DNA from: NVTR01 sp036479015
GTDB taxonomy: Bacteria > Pseudomonadota > Alphaproteobacteria > Rhodobacterales > Rhodobacteraceae
Direction of reading: 5' to 3'
Length of the DNA: 59,007 nt
Assembly: GCA_036479015.1 (NCBI GenBank)
Contig: JAZGFB010000012.1
Location: forward strand, 1 to 59,007
Shown here: positions 42,232 to 50,744 of the stretch, in pieces
How positions within the stretch are numbered: the first letter of the stretch is position 1
How the letters are laid out: each line of letters begins with the position of its first letter
The notes under the pieces: model-generated
Told to the model about the DNA's origin: nothing
The model's input: the letters and a program-made list of their open reading frames with translations, nothing else
The model's database searches: none
Made by a program: the position numbers and the translations under genes

Positions 42232-43493
42232 CCCCGCACCGTCCCATCACCCGTCACCAAATACTTGAAACTGGTCAGTTGCTCGGCCCCCACCGGGCCA
42301 CGGGCATGCATTTTCCCAGTGGCAATGCCAATTTCCGCCCCCATGCCAAATTCACCGCCATCGGCAAATTGGGTGGAAGCATTGTGCATCAAAATCGCGC
42401 TGTCCAGCTCGGTAAAGAACCGCGCTGCAGCCCCGGCATCTTCGGTTATAATGCAATCGGTGTGGTTTGAACCGAACCGACGAATATGACCAATGGCCCC
42501 CCCCAGATCATCGACCACTTTGGCAGCAATATCCATGTCCAGATATTCATGCCCCCAGTCGGCATCACTGGCAGCAACCGTACCCGCCACCGCCTGCAAC
42601 TGCCTGTCCGCATGCACCGTTACCCCGGCTTGCATAAGCGCACCAATCACGTCACGCCCCAGCGTTTCAACCAGATCCCGGTGGATCAACAGGCATTCGG
42701 CAGCGCCACAAATACCGGTGCGCCGGGTCTTGGCGTTCAGCACCACATCCAGGGTTTTTTGCACATCCGCAGCGGCATCAACGTAGATATGCACGATGCC
42801 CTCAAGATGGGCGAAAACCGGCACCCGGGCCTCGCGCTGCACCAGCCCAACCAAGCCCTTACCGCCACGTGGCACGATGACATCGATGCTGTCAGTCATG
42901 GTCAGCATCTGCTGCACCGCGGCGCGGTCACGCGTTGGCACCAGTTGAATGGCGTCTTCCGGCAGATCAACACCGCGCAGCCCGTCAACCAAACAGCTGT
43001 GGATCACCTGCGAAGAATGAAAGCTTTCAGACCCGCCACGCAAAATAACCGCGTTACCCGCTTTTAGGCACAGCGCCCCTGCATCGGCCGTGACATTTGG
43101 GCGGCTTTCATAAATGACGCCAATAACCCCAAGCGGCGTGCGCACCCGTTTTATGTGCAGCCCGCTTGGCATGTCCCATTCTTTCAGTACCTCACCCACT
43201 GGGTCGGCCTGTTCGGCCACGGCGCGCAACCCAGCCACAATTGACCCCACCCGATCCAAGTCCAGCATCAGCCGGTCCAGCATCGCCGGGCTCAGCTGTT
43301 TCGTGCGGCCATAGTCCATATCCAAACCATTGGCGGCAATAATTTCTGCCCGTCTGGCCCAAACAGCGTCCGCGGCTTTGATAAGGGCCCCGCGCTTTTG
43401 GGCGGCACTGGCAATGGCCAGCCCGGCGGCAGCGGCTTTCGCACGGGCACCGATATCAGCCATCAATGCGGGAATATTTTCAAGCTCGGTCAT
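42228..43493 (-). CDS. proA: Gamma-glutamyl phosphate reductase
   Basis: Second step of proline synthesis: NADPH-dependent reduction of glutamyl phosphate to the semialdehyde. The 421-residue protein shows family motifs VIYESRPNVTADAGALCLK, LRGGSES, and the catalytic cysteine in RRTGICGAAECLL. Start at 43493 (MTELENIPALM); the longer open frame covers the intergenic repeat. proB lies upstream on the same strand with a 73-base gap holding a dispersed repeat. Confidence 0.96.
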   Translation of the reverse strand: MTELENIPALMADIGARAKAAAAGLAIASAAQKRGALIKAADAVWARRAEIIAANGLDMDYGRTKQLSPAMLDRLMLDLDRVGSIVAGLRAVAEQADPVGEVLKEWDMPSGLHIKRVRTPLGVIGVIYESRPNVTADAGALCLKAGNAVILRGGSESFHSSQVIHSCLVDGLRGVDLPEDAIQLVPTRDRAAVQQMLTMTDSIDVIVPRGGKGLVGLVQREARVPVFAHLEGIVHIYVDAAADVQKTLDVVLNAKTRRTGICGAAECLLIHRDLVETLGRDVIGALMQAGVTVHADRQLQAVAGTVAASDADWGHEYLDMDIAAKVVDDLGGAIGHIRRFGSNHTDCIITEDAGAAARFFTELDSAILMHNASTQFADGGEFGMGAEIGIATGKMHARGPVGAEQLTSFKYLVTGDGTVRG

Positions 43494-43525
43494 GGTATTA
43501 GCCTTTGGATTGGGGCTGGGTAGAA

Positions 43526-43557
43526 GCCTCCGGCGGGGATATTTAGGAAAAAAAGAA
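43526..43557 (+). repeat. Intergenic dispersed repeat, copy 2
   Basis: GCCTCCGGCGGGGATATTT followed by an A-rich AGGAAAAAAAGAA. It lies between proB and proA and matches the copies at 14794, 49306, 53652 and 56766. Confidence 0.65.
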
Positions 43558-43566
43558 ACTGCGGTT

Positions 43567-44667
43567 TCACAGCACCATATCATCCCGGTGGATCAGTGCA
43601 GCGCGCCCTGGATACCCCAAGATGGGCTCAATCTGGTCTGATCGTTGCCCGGCAATAGCACTTGCCTCACTGCTGGAATAGCGGGCAAGCCCATGGCCGA
43701 TTTGCACCCCATCCGGGCCCAGTATATTGACCAGATCGCCGCGCTCAAAACTGCCCGACACGGTGCTGACCCCGGCAGGCAGCAACGATTTGCCCCGCCC
43801 AAGGGCCGCCGATGCACCAGCGTCAATCGTGATGTCACCCTTTGATTTCAAAGCAGATATCCAGCGTTTTCGCGCGGTTGTCGGGTCCCCGACAGCGCTG
43901 AACCAAGTTGCCGGGGCGCCGTTTTGCAAGGCGGTCAGGGGGCGCGCGCCGCCGCCATCGGTGATGGCCATGGCGCAGCCGGCCCCGGTGGCCGTTTTGG
44001 CCGCCATAAGCTTGGTTTTCATGCCGCCGCGCGACAGGCCAGACCCGGCGTCGCCAGCCATGGCTTCTATTTTTGCGGTGATCACGTCGATCTGATCGAA
44101 CCGTTTTGCAGTCGGGGTAATGGCAGGGTTGGCTGAATAAAACCCATCCACATCCGACAACAGGATCAGCTGATCCGCCCCCACCGTCACCGCAATTTGC
44201 GCCGCCAGCCGATCATTGTCACCATAGCGGATTTCGTCAGTGGCAACGGTGTCGTTTTCATTCACAATCGGCACCACCCCAAGCGCCAGTAATTGGTCCA
44301 ACGTCGCCCGTGAATTTAGATAGCGACGGCGATCATTGCTGTCCTCAAGCGTCACCAGAACCTGGGCCGTGGTGATACCGTGGGGTTCCAGCGCCTCTTC
44401 ATAGGCACGCGCCAGACGTATCTGACCCACCGCTGCCGCTGCCTGAGATTGCTCCAGCGCCAGGTTTCCAGCCGGCAGTTCCAACACCGCCCGCCCCAAC
44501 GCAATGGACCCCGAAGACACCAAAACCACATCCGCTCCGGCAGATTTCAGCGCGCTAATATCCAACGCCAGATCGCGCAGCCAGTCACCGCGCAGCTTGC
44601 CATCCTGCACCAATAGAGATGAGCCGATTTTAACGACCAGTCGTTTTGCATCCCCTAGGGTTGCCAC
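43567..44667 (-). CDS. proB: Glutamate 5-kinase
   Basis: First enzyme of proline synthesis; phosphorylates glutamate. The 366-residue protein has the amino-acid kinase domain (VVKIGSSLLV at the start, VSSGSIALG, NENDTV, LLSDVDG, GGMKTKL) and a C-terminal PUA domain (about 275-366), the full-length proline-inhibited form. It overlaps obgE by 13 bases. The obgE-proB-proA order is frequent in alphaproteobacteria. Confidence 0.96.
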   Translation of the reverse strand: MATLGDAKRLVVKIGSSLLVQDGKLRGDWLRDLALDISALKSAGADVVLVSSGSIALGRAVLELPAGNLALEQSQAAAAVGQIRLARAYEEALEPHGITTAQVLVTLEDSNDRRRYLNSRATLDQLLALGVVPIVNENDTVATDEIRYGDNDRLAAQIAVTVGADQLILLSDVDGFYSANPAITPTAKRFDQIDVITAKIEAMAGDAGSGLSRGGMKTKLMAAKTATGAGCAMAITDGGGARPLTALQNGAPATWFSAVGDPTTARKRWISALKSKGDITIDAGASAALGRGKSLLPAGVSTVSGSFERGDLVNILGPDGVQIGHGLARYSSSEASAIAGQRSDQIEPILGYPGRAALIHRDDMVL

Positions 44668-45692
44668 GACGTTTCCTCTTCTTCCGATTTACGCGCCCGC
44701 AGCCGGTTGTCGTCAATTTCGCCACGCAGGTTGCGCAACACTTCAACCAGACCTTCGCGGCTGACCCCGGACATTGCCATCGCCGCCCCGCCAGAGGCGC
44801 GGCTTAGAATGGCCAGCTTTTCATCCCGTTCATCCGCATCCAGAGCATCAATTTTGTTAAGCACCGTCAGGCGCGGCTTATCGGCCAGATCGCCGCCATA
44901 GGCCTCTAGTTCTTTTATAATAACCCGGTAGTCTTCGGCCACATCATCAGATGTCCCATCAATGATATGCAGCAGCACCGCACACCGTTCCACATGGCCC
45001 AGGAACAAATCCCCCAGCCCGCGCCCCTCAGAGGCACCGGCAATCAGCCCTGGAATATCAGCGATAACAAATTCCACATCATCCACCCCGACAACACCCA
45101 AATTGGGCACCAGCGTGGTGAACGGATAATCCGCCACCTTGGGGCGGGCGTTGGATGTGGCCGCCAGAAACGTTGATTTTCCGGCATTGGGCATGCCCAA
45201 CAGACCCACATCAGCGATCAGTTTCAGCCGTAGCCACAGGGTGCGTTCCACACCTTCCAGGCCCGGGTTGGACCGGCGCGGTGCCCGGTTGGTTGGGCTT
45301 TTGAAATGCAGGTTGCCAAACCCGCCATTACCACCCTGCGCCAACAGGAACCGCTGGCCGACTTCGGTCATATCGGCGATCAATGTTTCTTCGTCTTCGT
45401 CCAGTATTTCGGTGCCCACTGGCACTTTTAGCACAATGTCTTCACCATATTTTCCCGACCGCTGGCTGCCCATACCGTGCTGGCCATTCTTGGCAAAGAA
45501 ATGCTGTTGATAGCGAAAATCGATCAGCGTGTTCAGCCCGTCCACAGCCTCGGCCCAGACTGATCCACCATTGCCGCCATCGCCGCCATCAGGGCCGCCA
45601 AATTCAATATAGCGTTCGCGCCGGAAACTGATGCAGCCACCGCCACCCCCGCCCGAGCGGATATAGACTTTGCTTAGATCAAGAAATTTCAT
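44655..45692 (-). CDS. obgE: GTPase ObgE/CgtA
   Basis: An essential ribosome-assembly and stress GTPase. The 345 residues comprise the glycine-rich Obg fold (1-160; RSGGGGGGCISFRRE, GGNGGFGN) and a G domain with GMPNAGKSTF, DIPGLIAGASEG and NKID. The C-terminal extension is short. It is located in a run rplU-rpmA-GNATs-obgE-proB-proA. The 4-base overlap with the GNAT fusion gene upstream suggests coupled translation. Confidence 0.96.
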   Translation of the reverse strand: MKFLDLSKVYIRSGGGGGGCISFRRERYIEFGGPDGGDGGNGGSVWAEAVDGLNTLIDFRYQQHFFAKNGQHGMGSQRSGKYGEDIVLKVPVGTEILDEDEETLIADMTEVGQRFLLAQGGNGGFGNLHFKSPTNRAPRRSNPGLEGVERTLWLRLKLIADVGLLGMPNAGKSTFLAATSNARPKVADYPFTTLVPNLGVVGVDDVEFVIADIPGLIAGASEGRGLGDLFLGHVERCAVLLHIIDGTSDDVAEDYRVIIKELEAYGGDLADKPRLTVLNKIDALDADERDEKLAILSRASGGAAMAMSGVSREGLVEVLRNLRGEIDDNRLRARKSEEEETSWQP

Positions 45693-46711
45693 GGCCTGGC
45701 CTTAAGTTGGGTTCGGCTCAGGCGATAAAGGGTTTCTGGCGCGTCCTCAAGCCTTGCGTCAGAACTTCCTATTGCTACGCCGGTTTTGGCGAAGCCCAGC
45801 TTTTGCAACACCCGGCCAGAGGCAGCGTTATCATCAAAATGGCAGGCTTGGATGCTCTTCAATGCAAATCGTGTGAAAACGTCGCCTAGAAAACCGCGCA
45901 TCGCTTCGGTGGCATAGCCCTGCCCCCAATAGTCCTTGCCAATAAAATAGGCGCAGCTGGCCGGCTCGCCACCAATGCCGAGCGCACCGATCAAGGTGCC
46001 ATCATGCAGGGTCATCGCCGGGCGAAACCCGATGCGTCCCTGCCATTTTGACATCTCCAGCCAAGCATTTGCCGCGACATCCCCCCATGGGGTCGGGATG
46101 TTGCGCATATTGCGCGCCACATCTGGCACACAAATCCGTTGCAAATCCTGCCGATCATCATCAACCAACCCGCGGATCACCAGCCGCTCAGTGCGTATTT
46201 CATAGGGATTCACCGCCAGCCAATCCGCGCGGGTTAAGGTGAATTCCGGGCCGGACAGTTCACATCCCTGCGCCTTGGAAAACACCTTATCACGCCCGGT
46301 TATTTTGAAACCCAGCTTTTGCAACACCCGCACGGACCCCGGATTACCATCAAACACCGCCGCCGTGATTCGATCCCAATCCATAATTGCAAACGCCCGG
46401 GCTATCACTGCGCGCGCCATTTCGGTTGCATAGCCCCGGCCCCAGTGATCCCGCGCAAAGAAATATCCCAGATTACCATTGGCCACGCCCATGCCGCCGA
46501 TCTGTTCATCGCCCATAAACACTGGCCCCACGAAACCCAGTTCCGGGTCCACCTGATTGCAGCGCGACAGGGTAAATTCCCGCTCCGCAGGGTGCGGCCA
46601 GCTGGCCGTCCATTTCACCACCTCGTAATCCGACACAAACGCCATATAGCCATCAACATCGCTGGCAACCGCATCGCGCATACGCAACCGCTCGGTTCTA
46701 ATCTCATGCAT
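45689..46711 (-). CDS. Tandem GNAT acetyltransferase (two domains)
   Basis: A 340-residue fusion of two GNAT domains of the RimJ/RimL type: domain 1 at about 1-165 (ETRTERLR-like start EIRTERLRMRD, HWGRGYATEMARAVI, VLQKLGF) and domain 2 at about 170-330 (EIRTERLVIRG, YWGQGYATEAMRGFL, VLQKLGF). Each has an acetyl-CoA binding loop (R/Q-G-x-G/A pattern GRGYAT and GQGYAT). Such enzymes acetylate protein N-termini or small amines; the substrate is unknown. It overlaps the next GNAT gene by 8 bases and obgE by 4. Confidence 0.88.
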   Translation of the reverse strand: MHEIRTERLRMRDAVASDVDGYMAFVSDYEVVKWTASWPHPAEREFTLSRCNQVDPELGFVGPVFMGDEQIGGMGVANGNLGYFFARDHWGRGYATEMARAVIARAFAIMDWDRITAAVFDGNPGSVRVLQKLGFKITGRDKVFSKAQGCELSGPEFTLTRADWLAVNPYEIRTERLVIRGLVDDDRQDLQRICVPDVARNMRNIPTPWGDVAANAWLEMSKWQGRIGFRPAMTLHDGTLIGALGIGGEPASCAYFIGKDYWGQGYATEAMRGFLGDVFTRFALKSIQACHFDDNAASGRVLQKLGFAKTGVAIGSSDARLEDAPETLYRLSRTQLKARP

Positions 46712-47207
46712 TACGTGCCTGCCAATCGCCGCGGCTTAACAGCATTTCCTGCAACGGTTTTGCCAGCCCGGTTGCCGCAGAAACGGTTGGCACAATATCG
46801 GCACCCCGAAACCCCAGCCCCGCAAGAATGCGCTTAGAGCCTTCATTGCCAACGAAATACCCGCTTTCCAGCTCACCGTCGCCATGGCTGAACCATTCAG
46901 CCACCACTGCAGGCGCGGCCTCAGACATATAGCCCTGCCCCCAAAACCCGACACCCAGCCAATAGCCCAGATGTCCCTTAACCCCGATACCACCGGCAAC
47001 CTGCCCGTCGATCTCGATGCAATAGCCACCATCAAGATCACCATTTTCGATAAAGTCCAACGCATCGGCAACGCCGTATGGGTGCGGCACCACCGTCAGC
47101 CAGCGTGATACCGCGATATCGCCGATCAGACGCGCGCACTCGGGCGCATCTGCGCGCACCCAGGGACGCAACAGCAACCGTTCCGTTTCAATTTTTTCTG
47201 CAAACAT
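46704..47207 (-). CDS. GNAT acetyltransferase
   Basis: A 167-residue single GNAT domain of the RimJ/RimL type (KIETERLLLRPW near the start, FWGQGYMSEAAPAVV with the acetyl-CoA loop, KRILAGLGFRG). The ATG at 47207 has GGGAG upstream; the open frame continues 42 codons further without protein-like character. It overlaps the tandem GNAT gene by 8 bases and follows another GNAT gene after 95 bases that contain a GC-rich inverted repeat (about 47240-47275). Confidence 0.85.
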   Translation of the reverse strand: MFAEKIETERLLLRPWVRADAPECARLIGDIAVSRWLTVVPHPYGVADALDFIENGDLDGGYCIEIDGQVAGGIGVKGHLGYWLGVGFWGQGYMSEAAPAVVAEWFSHGDGELESGYFVGNEGSKRILAGLGFRGADIVPTVSAATGLAKPLQEMLLSRGDWQARNA

Positions 47208-47302
47208 GGTCTTAGTCTCCCTTAAACCCCGTGGAATTTCCAGCCGGGGATCGCGGGGCTTAATCAGACGATCCCGGATGACCCGGATCGCCCCACTTAG
47301 CG

Positions 47303-47845
47303 CTAATCCGTTAGTCGATTTACATATGTCCATGTGGGGACTGTCGCGTCGCGCGCCACAGAATGGGCCTCGGCATCACCCAGATAGCCAAATCCCGCAT
47401 TGGTCATCACACGGGCCGATGCCGGGTTGTCCTGAAACACCTCTGCGAACATGGTTTTCGCCTCATGTGGGTTGGCGGCAACCATAGCGCGCACAGCGTC
47501 CGACGCGATGCCGGTATTCCAAAACGTTGGTGCCACCCAGAACGTGATTTCCGATTGCTCACGGTCCATCCGGGTCAGCCAGCACACGCCCAGAACTTCG
47601 GGCAGACCTGATGCCACACCATCCATCACCCAAACATCTTCGCCGCGCCCATCCTGGGCCGCGCGCGCGATATAGGCGTCAATTGCGCCCGGCGGCAAAG
47701 GATGCGGCACCGCACGGCACGCCTGCGCCACCCGTTTGTCAGCCATGTGCATTTCCAGCAATCCGGCGTCAGATTTGCGCATCGGGCGCAGTAAAAATCG
47801 CTTTGTCTCTATCACCGGCTGTGCGGTTATCTTATCAAAAATCAT
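47303..47845 (-). CDS. GNAT acetyltransferase
   Basis: A 180-residue GNAT domain (VIETKRFLLRPMRKSD, FWVAPTFWNTGIASDAVRAM, ARVMTNAGFGYLGDAEAHSVAR). The acetyl-CoA loop is less canonical (NTGIAS) than in its neighbours. GGAGGGAAG lies 3 bases before the ATG at 47845, a strong ribosome site that decides the start. First of three GNAT genes (four domains) between rpmA and obgE. Confidence 0.85.
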   Translation of the reverse strand: MIFDKITAQPVIETKRFLLRPMRKSDAGLLEMHMADKRVAQACRAVPHPLPPGAIDAYIARAAQDGRGEDVWVMDGVASGLPEVLGVCWLTRMDREQSEITFWVAPTFWNTGIASDAVRAMVAANPHEAKTMFAEVFQDNPASARVMTNAGFGYLGDAEAHSVARDATVPTWTYVNRLTD

Positions 47846-48126
47846 GTCTTCCCTCCGGCAAATATAACAAACAAAAAACTGGCAACACTCAAAACTGCCA
47901 GGATCCATGGCAGACAAAACACCACCAGCACCACCAATAAACAGATAGCTACAATAGTAGCTGACGGCACCATTTGGCAGCCCGGGCATAAGAATGTTGT
48001 GAATGCAGCAACAGTAAGCAAGCAGCACCTCAGATTAGGCGAATATTTCACCAATCTCGCACCAAAAACGGGGCTGCCAAACTGGCAACTCGTAAAGGTC
48101 AAAAGGCTGGTAACGGCGACGCCCAT
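47842..48126 (-). CDS. Possible small Cys-rich membrane protein (94 residues)
   Basis: An open frame whose stop overlaps the next GNAT start by 4 bases (ATGA) and which has AGGAG 10 bases before its ATG. Residues 34-50 and 53-90 are hydrophobic (LLVVLVVFCLPWILAVLSVA), with several cysteines, including CPGC. It begins only about 20 bases after the rpmA terminator, so expression would depend on read-through or on a promoter inside the terminator region. Real gene or chance frame is undecided; a shorter form from the internal ATG at 47973 (43 residues, two helices) is also possible. Confidence 0.4.
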   Translation of the reverse strand: MGVAVTSLLTFTSCQFGSPVFGARLVKYSPNLRCCLLTVAAFTTFLCPGCQMVPSATIVAICLLVVLVVFCLPWILAVLSVASFLFVIFAGGKT

Positions 48127-48148
48127 AATATGCGTGCTCCTGAAAACG

Positions 48149-48181
48149 AAAAAGGGGACCGGTATTTCTACCGATCCCCTT
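48149..48181 (-). terminator. Intrinsic terminator of rplU-rpmA
   Basis: On the minus strand GGGGATCGGT, loop of 6, ACCGGTCCCC form a 10-bp stem (one G-U pair, extended by A-T pairs) followed by a T-run. It lies 24 bases after the rpmA stop, a textbook rho-independent terminator. Confidence 0.9.
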
Positions 48182-48205
48182 ATAAATCTTGGTTAAGGTT
48201 TTCGG

Positions 48206-48475
48206 CTACTCGGCGGCCTCCGCTGCCGGAAGGACCGAAATAAAGGTGCGTTTCTTTAGGCCCTTATGGAATGTCACATGACCTTCCACTTTGGCGAAAA
48301 TCGTATGATCCTTGCCCATGCCCACGCCTTCACCCGGCCACATCTTAGTGCCGCGCTGACGCAAAATAATATTGCCCGGAATAGCCAATTCGCCACCGTA
48401 CATTTTTACACCCAATCGACGCCCGGCGCTGTCGCGACCGTTACGTGATGAACCACCTGCTTTTTTATGTGCCAT
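48206..48475 (-). CDS. rpmA: 50S ribosomal protein L27
   Basis: The 89-residue protein begins MAHKKAGGSSRNGRDSAGRR, the standard L27 N-terminus reaching toward the peptidyl-transferase centre, and needs no N-terminal cleavage extension. It follows rplU after 6 bases and is followed by a strong terminator. The order rplU-rpmA-obgE (here with GNAT genes between) is widely conserved. Confidence 0.98.
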   Translation of the reverse strand: MAHKKAGGSSRNGRDSAGRRLGVKMYGGELAIPGNIILRQRGTKMWPGEGVGMGKDHTIFAKVEGHVTFHKGLKKRTFISVLPAAEAAE

Positions 48476-48481
48476 CGGTTC

Positions 48482-49120
48482 TTATCCCTTCTTCGCCAAT
48501 TCTTTGGCCTGAGCGATCCAACCTTCACGCTCAATACGACCTTTGAATGACAGTTTCTCGTCCATAGCAGCTACATCGGCTTTTTTCCAGCCCGCAACCT
48601 GGGCAAATGTCGTCACACCTTCGGCATTCAGCTTTTTCTCAAGCGCCGGTCCAACACCGGACAGTTGCTTAAGATCATCAGCTGCTGCTGTTTTAGGGGC
48701 CGCCTTCTTGGCTGCAGCCTTCTTAGGCGCGGCTTTCTTGGCAGGCTTTTCCGCCGCAACCGGCAATGCAACCGACCCGGTTCCAACAGCCGCCATCACA
48801 CCGGACTTATCGCCACCCTTTTCCAGGATGTCAGTAATCCGAACCAGCGTCAGCTTTTGACGGTGGCCCTTGGTGCGCTTTGAATGGTGCTTGCGGCGAC
48901 GCTTGACGAAATGGATAACCTTTTCGCCCTTGATCTGATCGATCACGTCGGCCTGTACAGCCGCACCGGCAATCATTGGCGTGCCAATATTGGCACCAAC
49001 CATCAGAATCTCATTGAATTGAATTTTATCTCCGGCAACAGCAGCAAGCCTTTCAACGCGTAGAACGTCTCCGCTTTGAACCCGATACTGTTTGCCTCCG
49101 GTTTTGAGAACCGCAAACAT
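48482..49120 (-). CDS. rplU: 50S ribosomal protein L21 with C-terminal extension
   Basis: Residues 1-103 are a normal L21 (MFAVLKTGGKQYRVQSGDVL, KRRRKHHSKRTKGHRQ, TLVRI). Then comes an Ala/Lys-rich linker (about 125-147) and a helix-hairpin-helix-like domain (LKQLSGVGPALEKKLNAEGV, residues about 152-185). The total of 212 residues is twice the E. coli length; such extensions are known among Rhodobacteraceae. What the extra domain does (RNA or ribosome contact) is unknown. Operon rplU-rpmA. Confidence 0.96.
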   Translation of the reverse strand: MFAVLKTGGKQYRVQSGDVLRVERLAAVAGDKIQFNEILMVGANIGTPMIAGAAVQADVIDQIKGEKVIHFVKRRRKHHSKRTKGHRQKLTLVRITDILEKGGDKSGVMAAVGTGSVALPVAAEKPAKKAAPKKAAAKKAAPKTAAADDLKQLSGVGPALEKKLNAEGVTTFAQVAGWKKADVAAMDEKLSFKGRIEREGWIAQAKELAKKG

Positions 49121-49253
49121 ATGCTTTCCTTCGCATTTTCCGCGTTCTGTGGCCCCGGTTTCCCGGCGTTTTGGCTAATGCCGCCTCAAACTGCGCGCCC
49201 CGATCGGGACGATATGAACAAACCCTGTGGGAACACCCCATCAGGAATGGCGG

Positions 49254-49282
49254 CTTATCTTGGAAATCCCCCGCCAAGTCAA
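49254..49282 (-). promoter_or_regulatory. Probable promoter of rplU-rpmA
   Basis: On the minus strand TTGACT (49277-49282), 17 bases, GATAAG (49254-49259). Transcription would start near 49247, leaving a leader of about 127 bases before rplU that contains the palindrome-rich segments CGCCCCGATCGGGACG (49196-49211) and one near 49155-49170. Confidence 0.55.
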
Positions 49283-49305
49283 CCGCCAATCAGAAACCAA
49301 CAGCG

Positions 49306-49336
49306 TCTTCTTTTCATAAGTATCCGCGCCGCAGGC
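49306..49336 (-). repeat. Intergenic dispersed repeat, copy 3
   Basis: On the minus strand GCCTGCGGCGCGGATACTT followed by ATGAAAAGAAGA. A diverged copy of the family at 14794, 43526, 53652 and 56766, here between the DUF2059 gene and rplU. Confidence 0.6.
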
Positions 49337-49387
49337 AGGTCGCCCGGCACGGGCTTATAAGAACGCGCCGTCAGGCGCTCAATTTCC

Positions 49388-50212
49388 CTATAATTCCTCG
49401 CTGGCCATGATCCTGGCCGCGGCCAAACCCAGCGCATGCGAAATCTCGACAAACATTTCATCAAACCCGGCAAACAGCGCCGTGTTCAATGCCTGCCCAG
49501 CATCTGTTTCAGAAAGCTCAATATAGGCCGCCATGTCAGCATCACTAAGCGGTGAATAGGCCATGGACAAAAAACCAAACAACCATTCGCTTGTATCCTG
49601 GCGAATATCGGCCTCCTGCTCCCAGACATCAGACAAAATCTGATCCTCGCTGATCGGCTCTTCGTAGGCGCCCCCCTCCACCAGCCCGGTGTAAAACGCA
49701 TAGTTTGAATTCAGCGCCCCCACCACATTGCTTTCCAGCAGGTTATTCACCTCTATGAACCGCTGTAACAGCGCCAACCGCGGGCTTTCATTGGCCATAA
49801 GCTGTACAACATTGGCCTTATTGGCGGCATCCACCGCATCATCCATCAGCGCAATCCGGGCTGAAATTTCCAACTTAACAATCTCAACCCCCAAGGGGCT
49901 TTCAAAAAATGCCGTCAGCATTGGTATGTCGGCTTCGTCAATGCTATCGGCAAACCCCGCCAGGGCAATTTCCGCCATCCGGTCCAGGTCATAAATACCT
50001 ATGACCACCTGACCCCAGGCGCTGTCATTGCGCCCTGGAAACATGTTTTCCGCCAGATCAGAGCCATAGCCCAAACCCTCATCGCGCATGACCTGAATGA
50101 TCTCAGGCAGGCCCAAGGCATGGGCCAGACGGTCCACATTTTCCGACATCTGCGCCTGCCCCGGCACCGCCGCCAGCACCCAGAAACCTATCGCAATAAT
50201 TGATCTAAACAT
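49388..50212 (-). CDS. DUF2059 domain protein, secreted
   Basis: A 274-residue protein with a signal peptide (1-20, ending GQA) and an all-helical, acidic mature part. The stretch ADIPMLTAFFESPLGVEIVKLE and similar later (LSDADMAAYIELSETDAGQALN) carry the 'FxxSPxGxxI' flavour of DUF2059 domains, apparently twice. Function unknown, probably periplasmic. It stands alone between the tRNA-Ser and rplU. Confidence 0.75.
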   Translation of the reverse strand: MFRSIIAIGFWVLAAVPGQAQMSENVDRLAHALGLPEIIQVMRDEGLGYGSDLAENMFPGRNDSAWGQVVIGIYDLDRMAEIALAGFADSIDEADIPMLTAFFESPLGVEIVKLEISARIALMDDAVDAANKANVVQLMANESPRLALLQRFIEVNNLLESNVVGALNSNYAFYTGLVEGGAYEEPISEDQILSDVWEQEADIRQDTSEWLFGFLSMAYSPLSDADMAAYIELSETDAGQALNTALFAGFDEMFVEISHALGLAAARIMASEEL

Positions 50213-50365
50213 GTACCACTCCTATAACTTTGGTGGTTAAATACCCCCTAACACCGCCGCTTCCAAGCCCCACATTCCGACACCCGGCGTGCGACGCGCA
50301 AGTTTACGGTTGTGCCAACAGCACCCAATACGTAAAGAAACACTCGGTCTGACCCACCAACATGC

Positions 50366-50455
50366 GGAGAGGTGCCGGAGTGGTCGAACGGGGCGGTCTC
50401 GAAAACCGTTGAGCCTTCACAGGTTCCCAGGGTTCGAATCCCTGTCTCTCCGCCA
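50366..50455 (+). tRNA. tRNA-Ser (CGA)
   Basis: Acceptor GGAGAGG pairs with the TCTCTCC before GCCA; anticodon loop CTCGAAA gives CGA (codon UCG); long variable arm (TTGAGCCTTCACAGGTTC); T-arm CAGGG-TTCGAAT-CCCTG. CCA is encoded. Confidence 0.94.
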
Positions 50456-50524
50456 TTACAACATTGGTGGGACATCAAAATTCCAGCCAATATCAACAAT
50501 CACCTTCAAATATATATAAACAAA

Positions 50525-50610
50525 TGGTGCCCGCGGCCGGACTCGAACCGGCACGGCCTTTCAGCCGAGGGATTTTAAGTCCCTTGTGTCTACCATTCCA
50601 CCACGCGGGC
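50525..50610 (-). tRNA. tRNA-Leu (TAA)
   Basis: On the minus strand GCCCGCG pairs with CGCGGGC before ACCA; the anticodon loop CTTAAAA gives TAA; the variable arm is long, and the T-arm is GCCGG-TTCGAGT-CCGGC. It converges with tRNA-Ser(CGA) across 69 bases. Confidence 0.94.
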
Positions 50611-50744
50611 CTGACCGGCGCGACAATAGGCATTGCGCCCGGTGTGTAAAGCCATCAGGCGCGCAAAAATGGCCTCAGACACAACTAAATTGCACGCCCA
50701 GCCACTGCCTTGACGGGCCGCCCCAAATTAAGCAGTCTGCCGCC

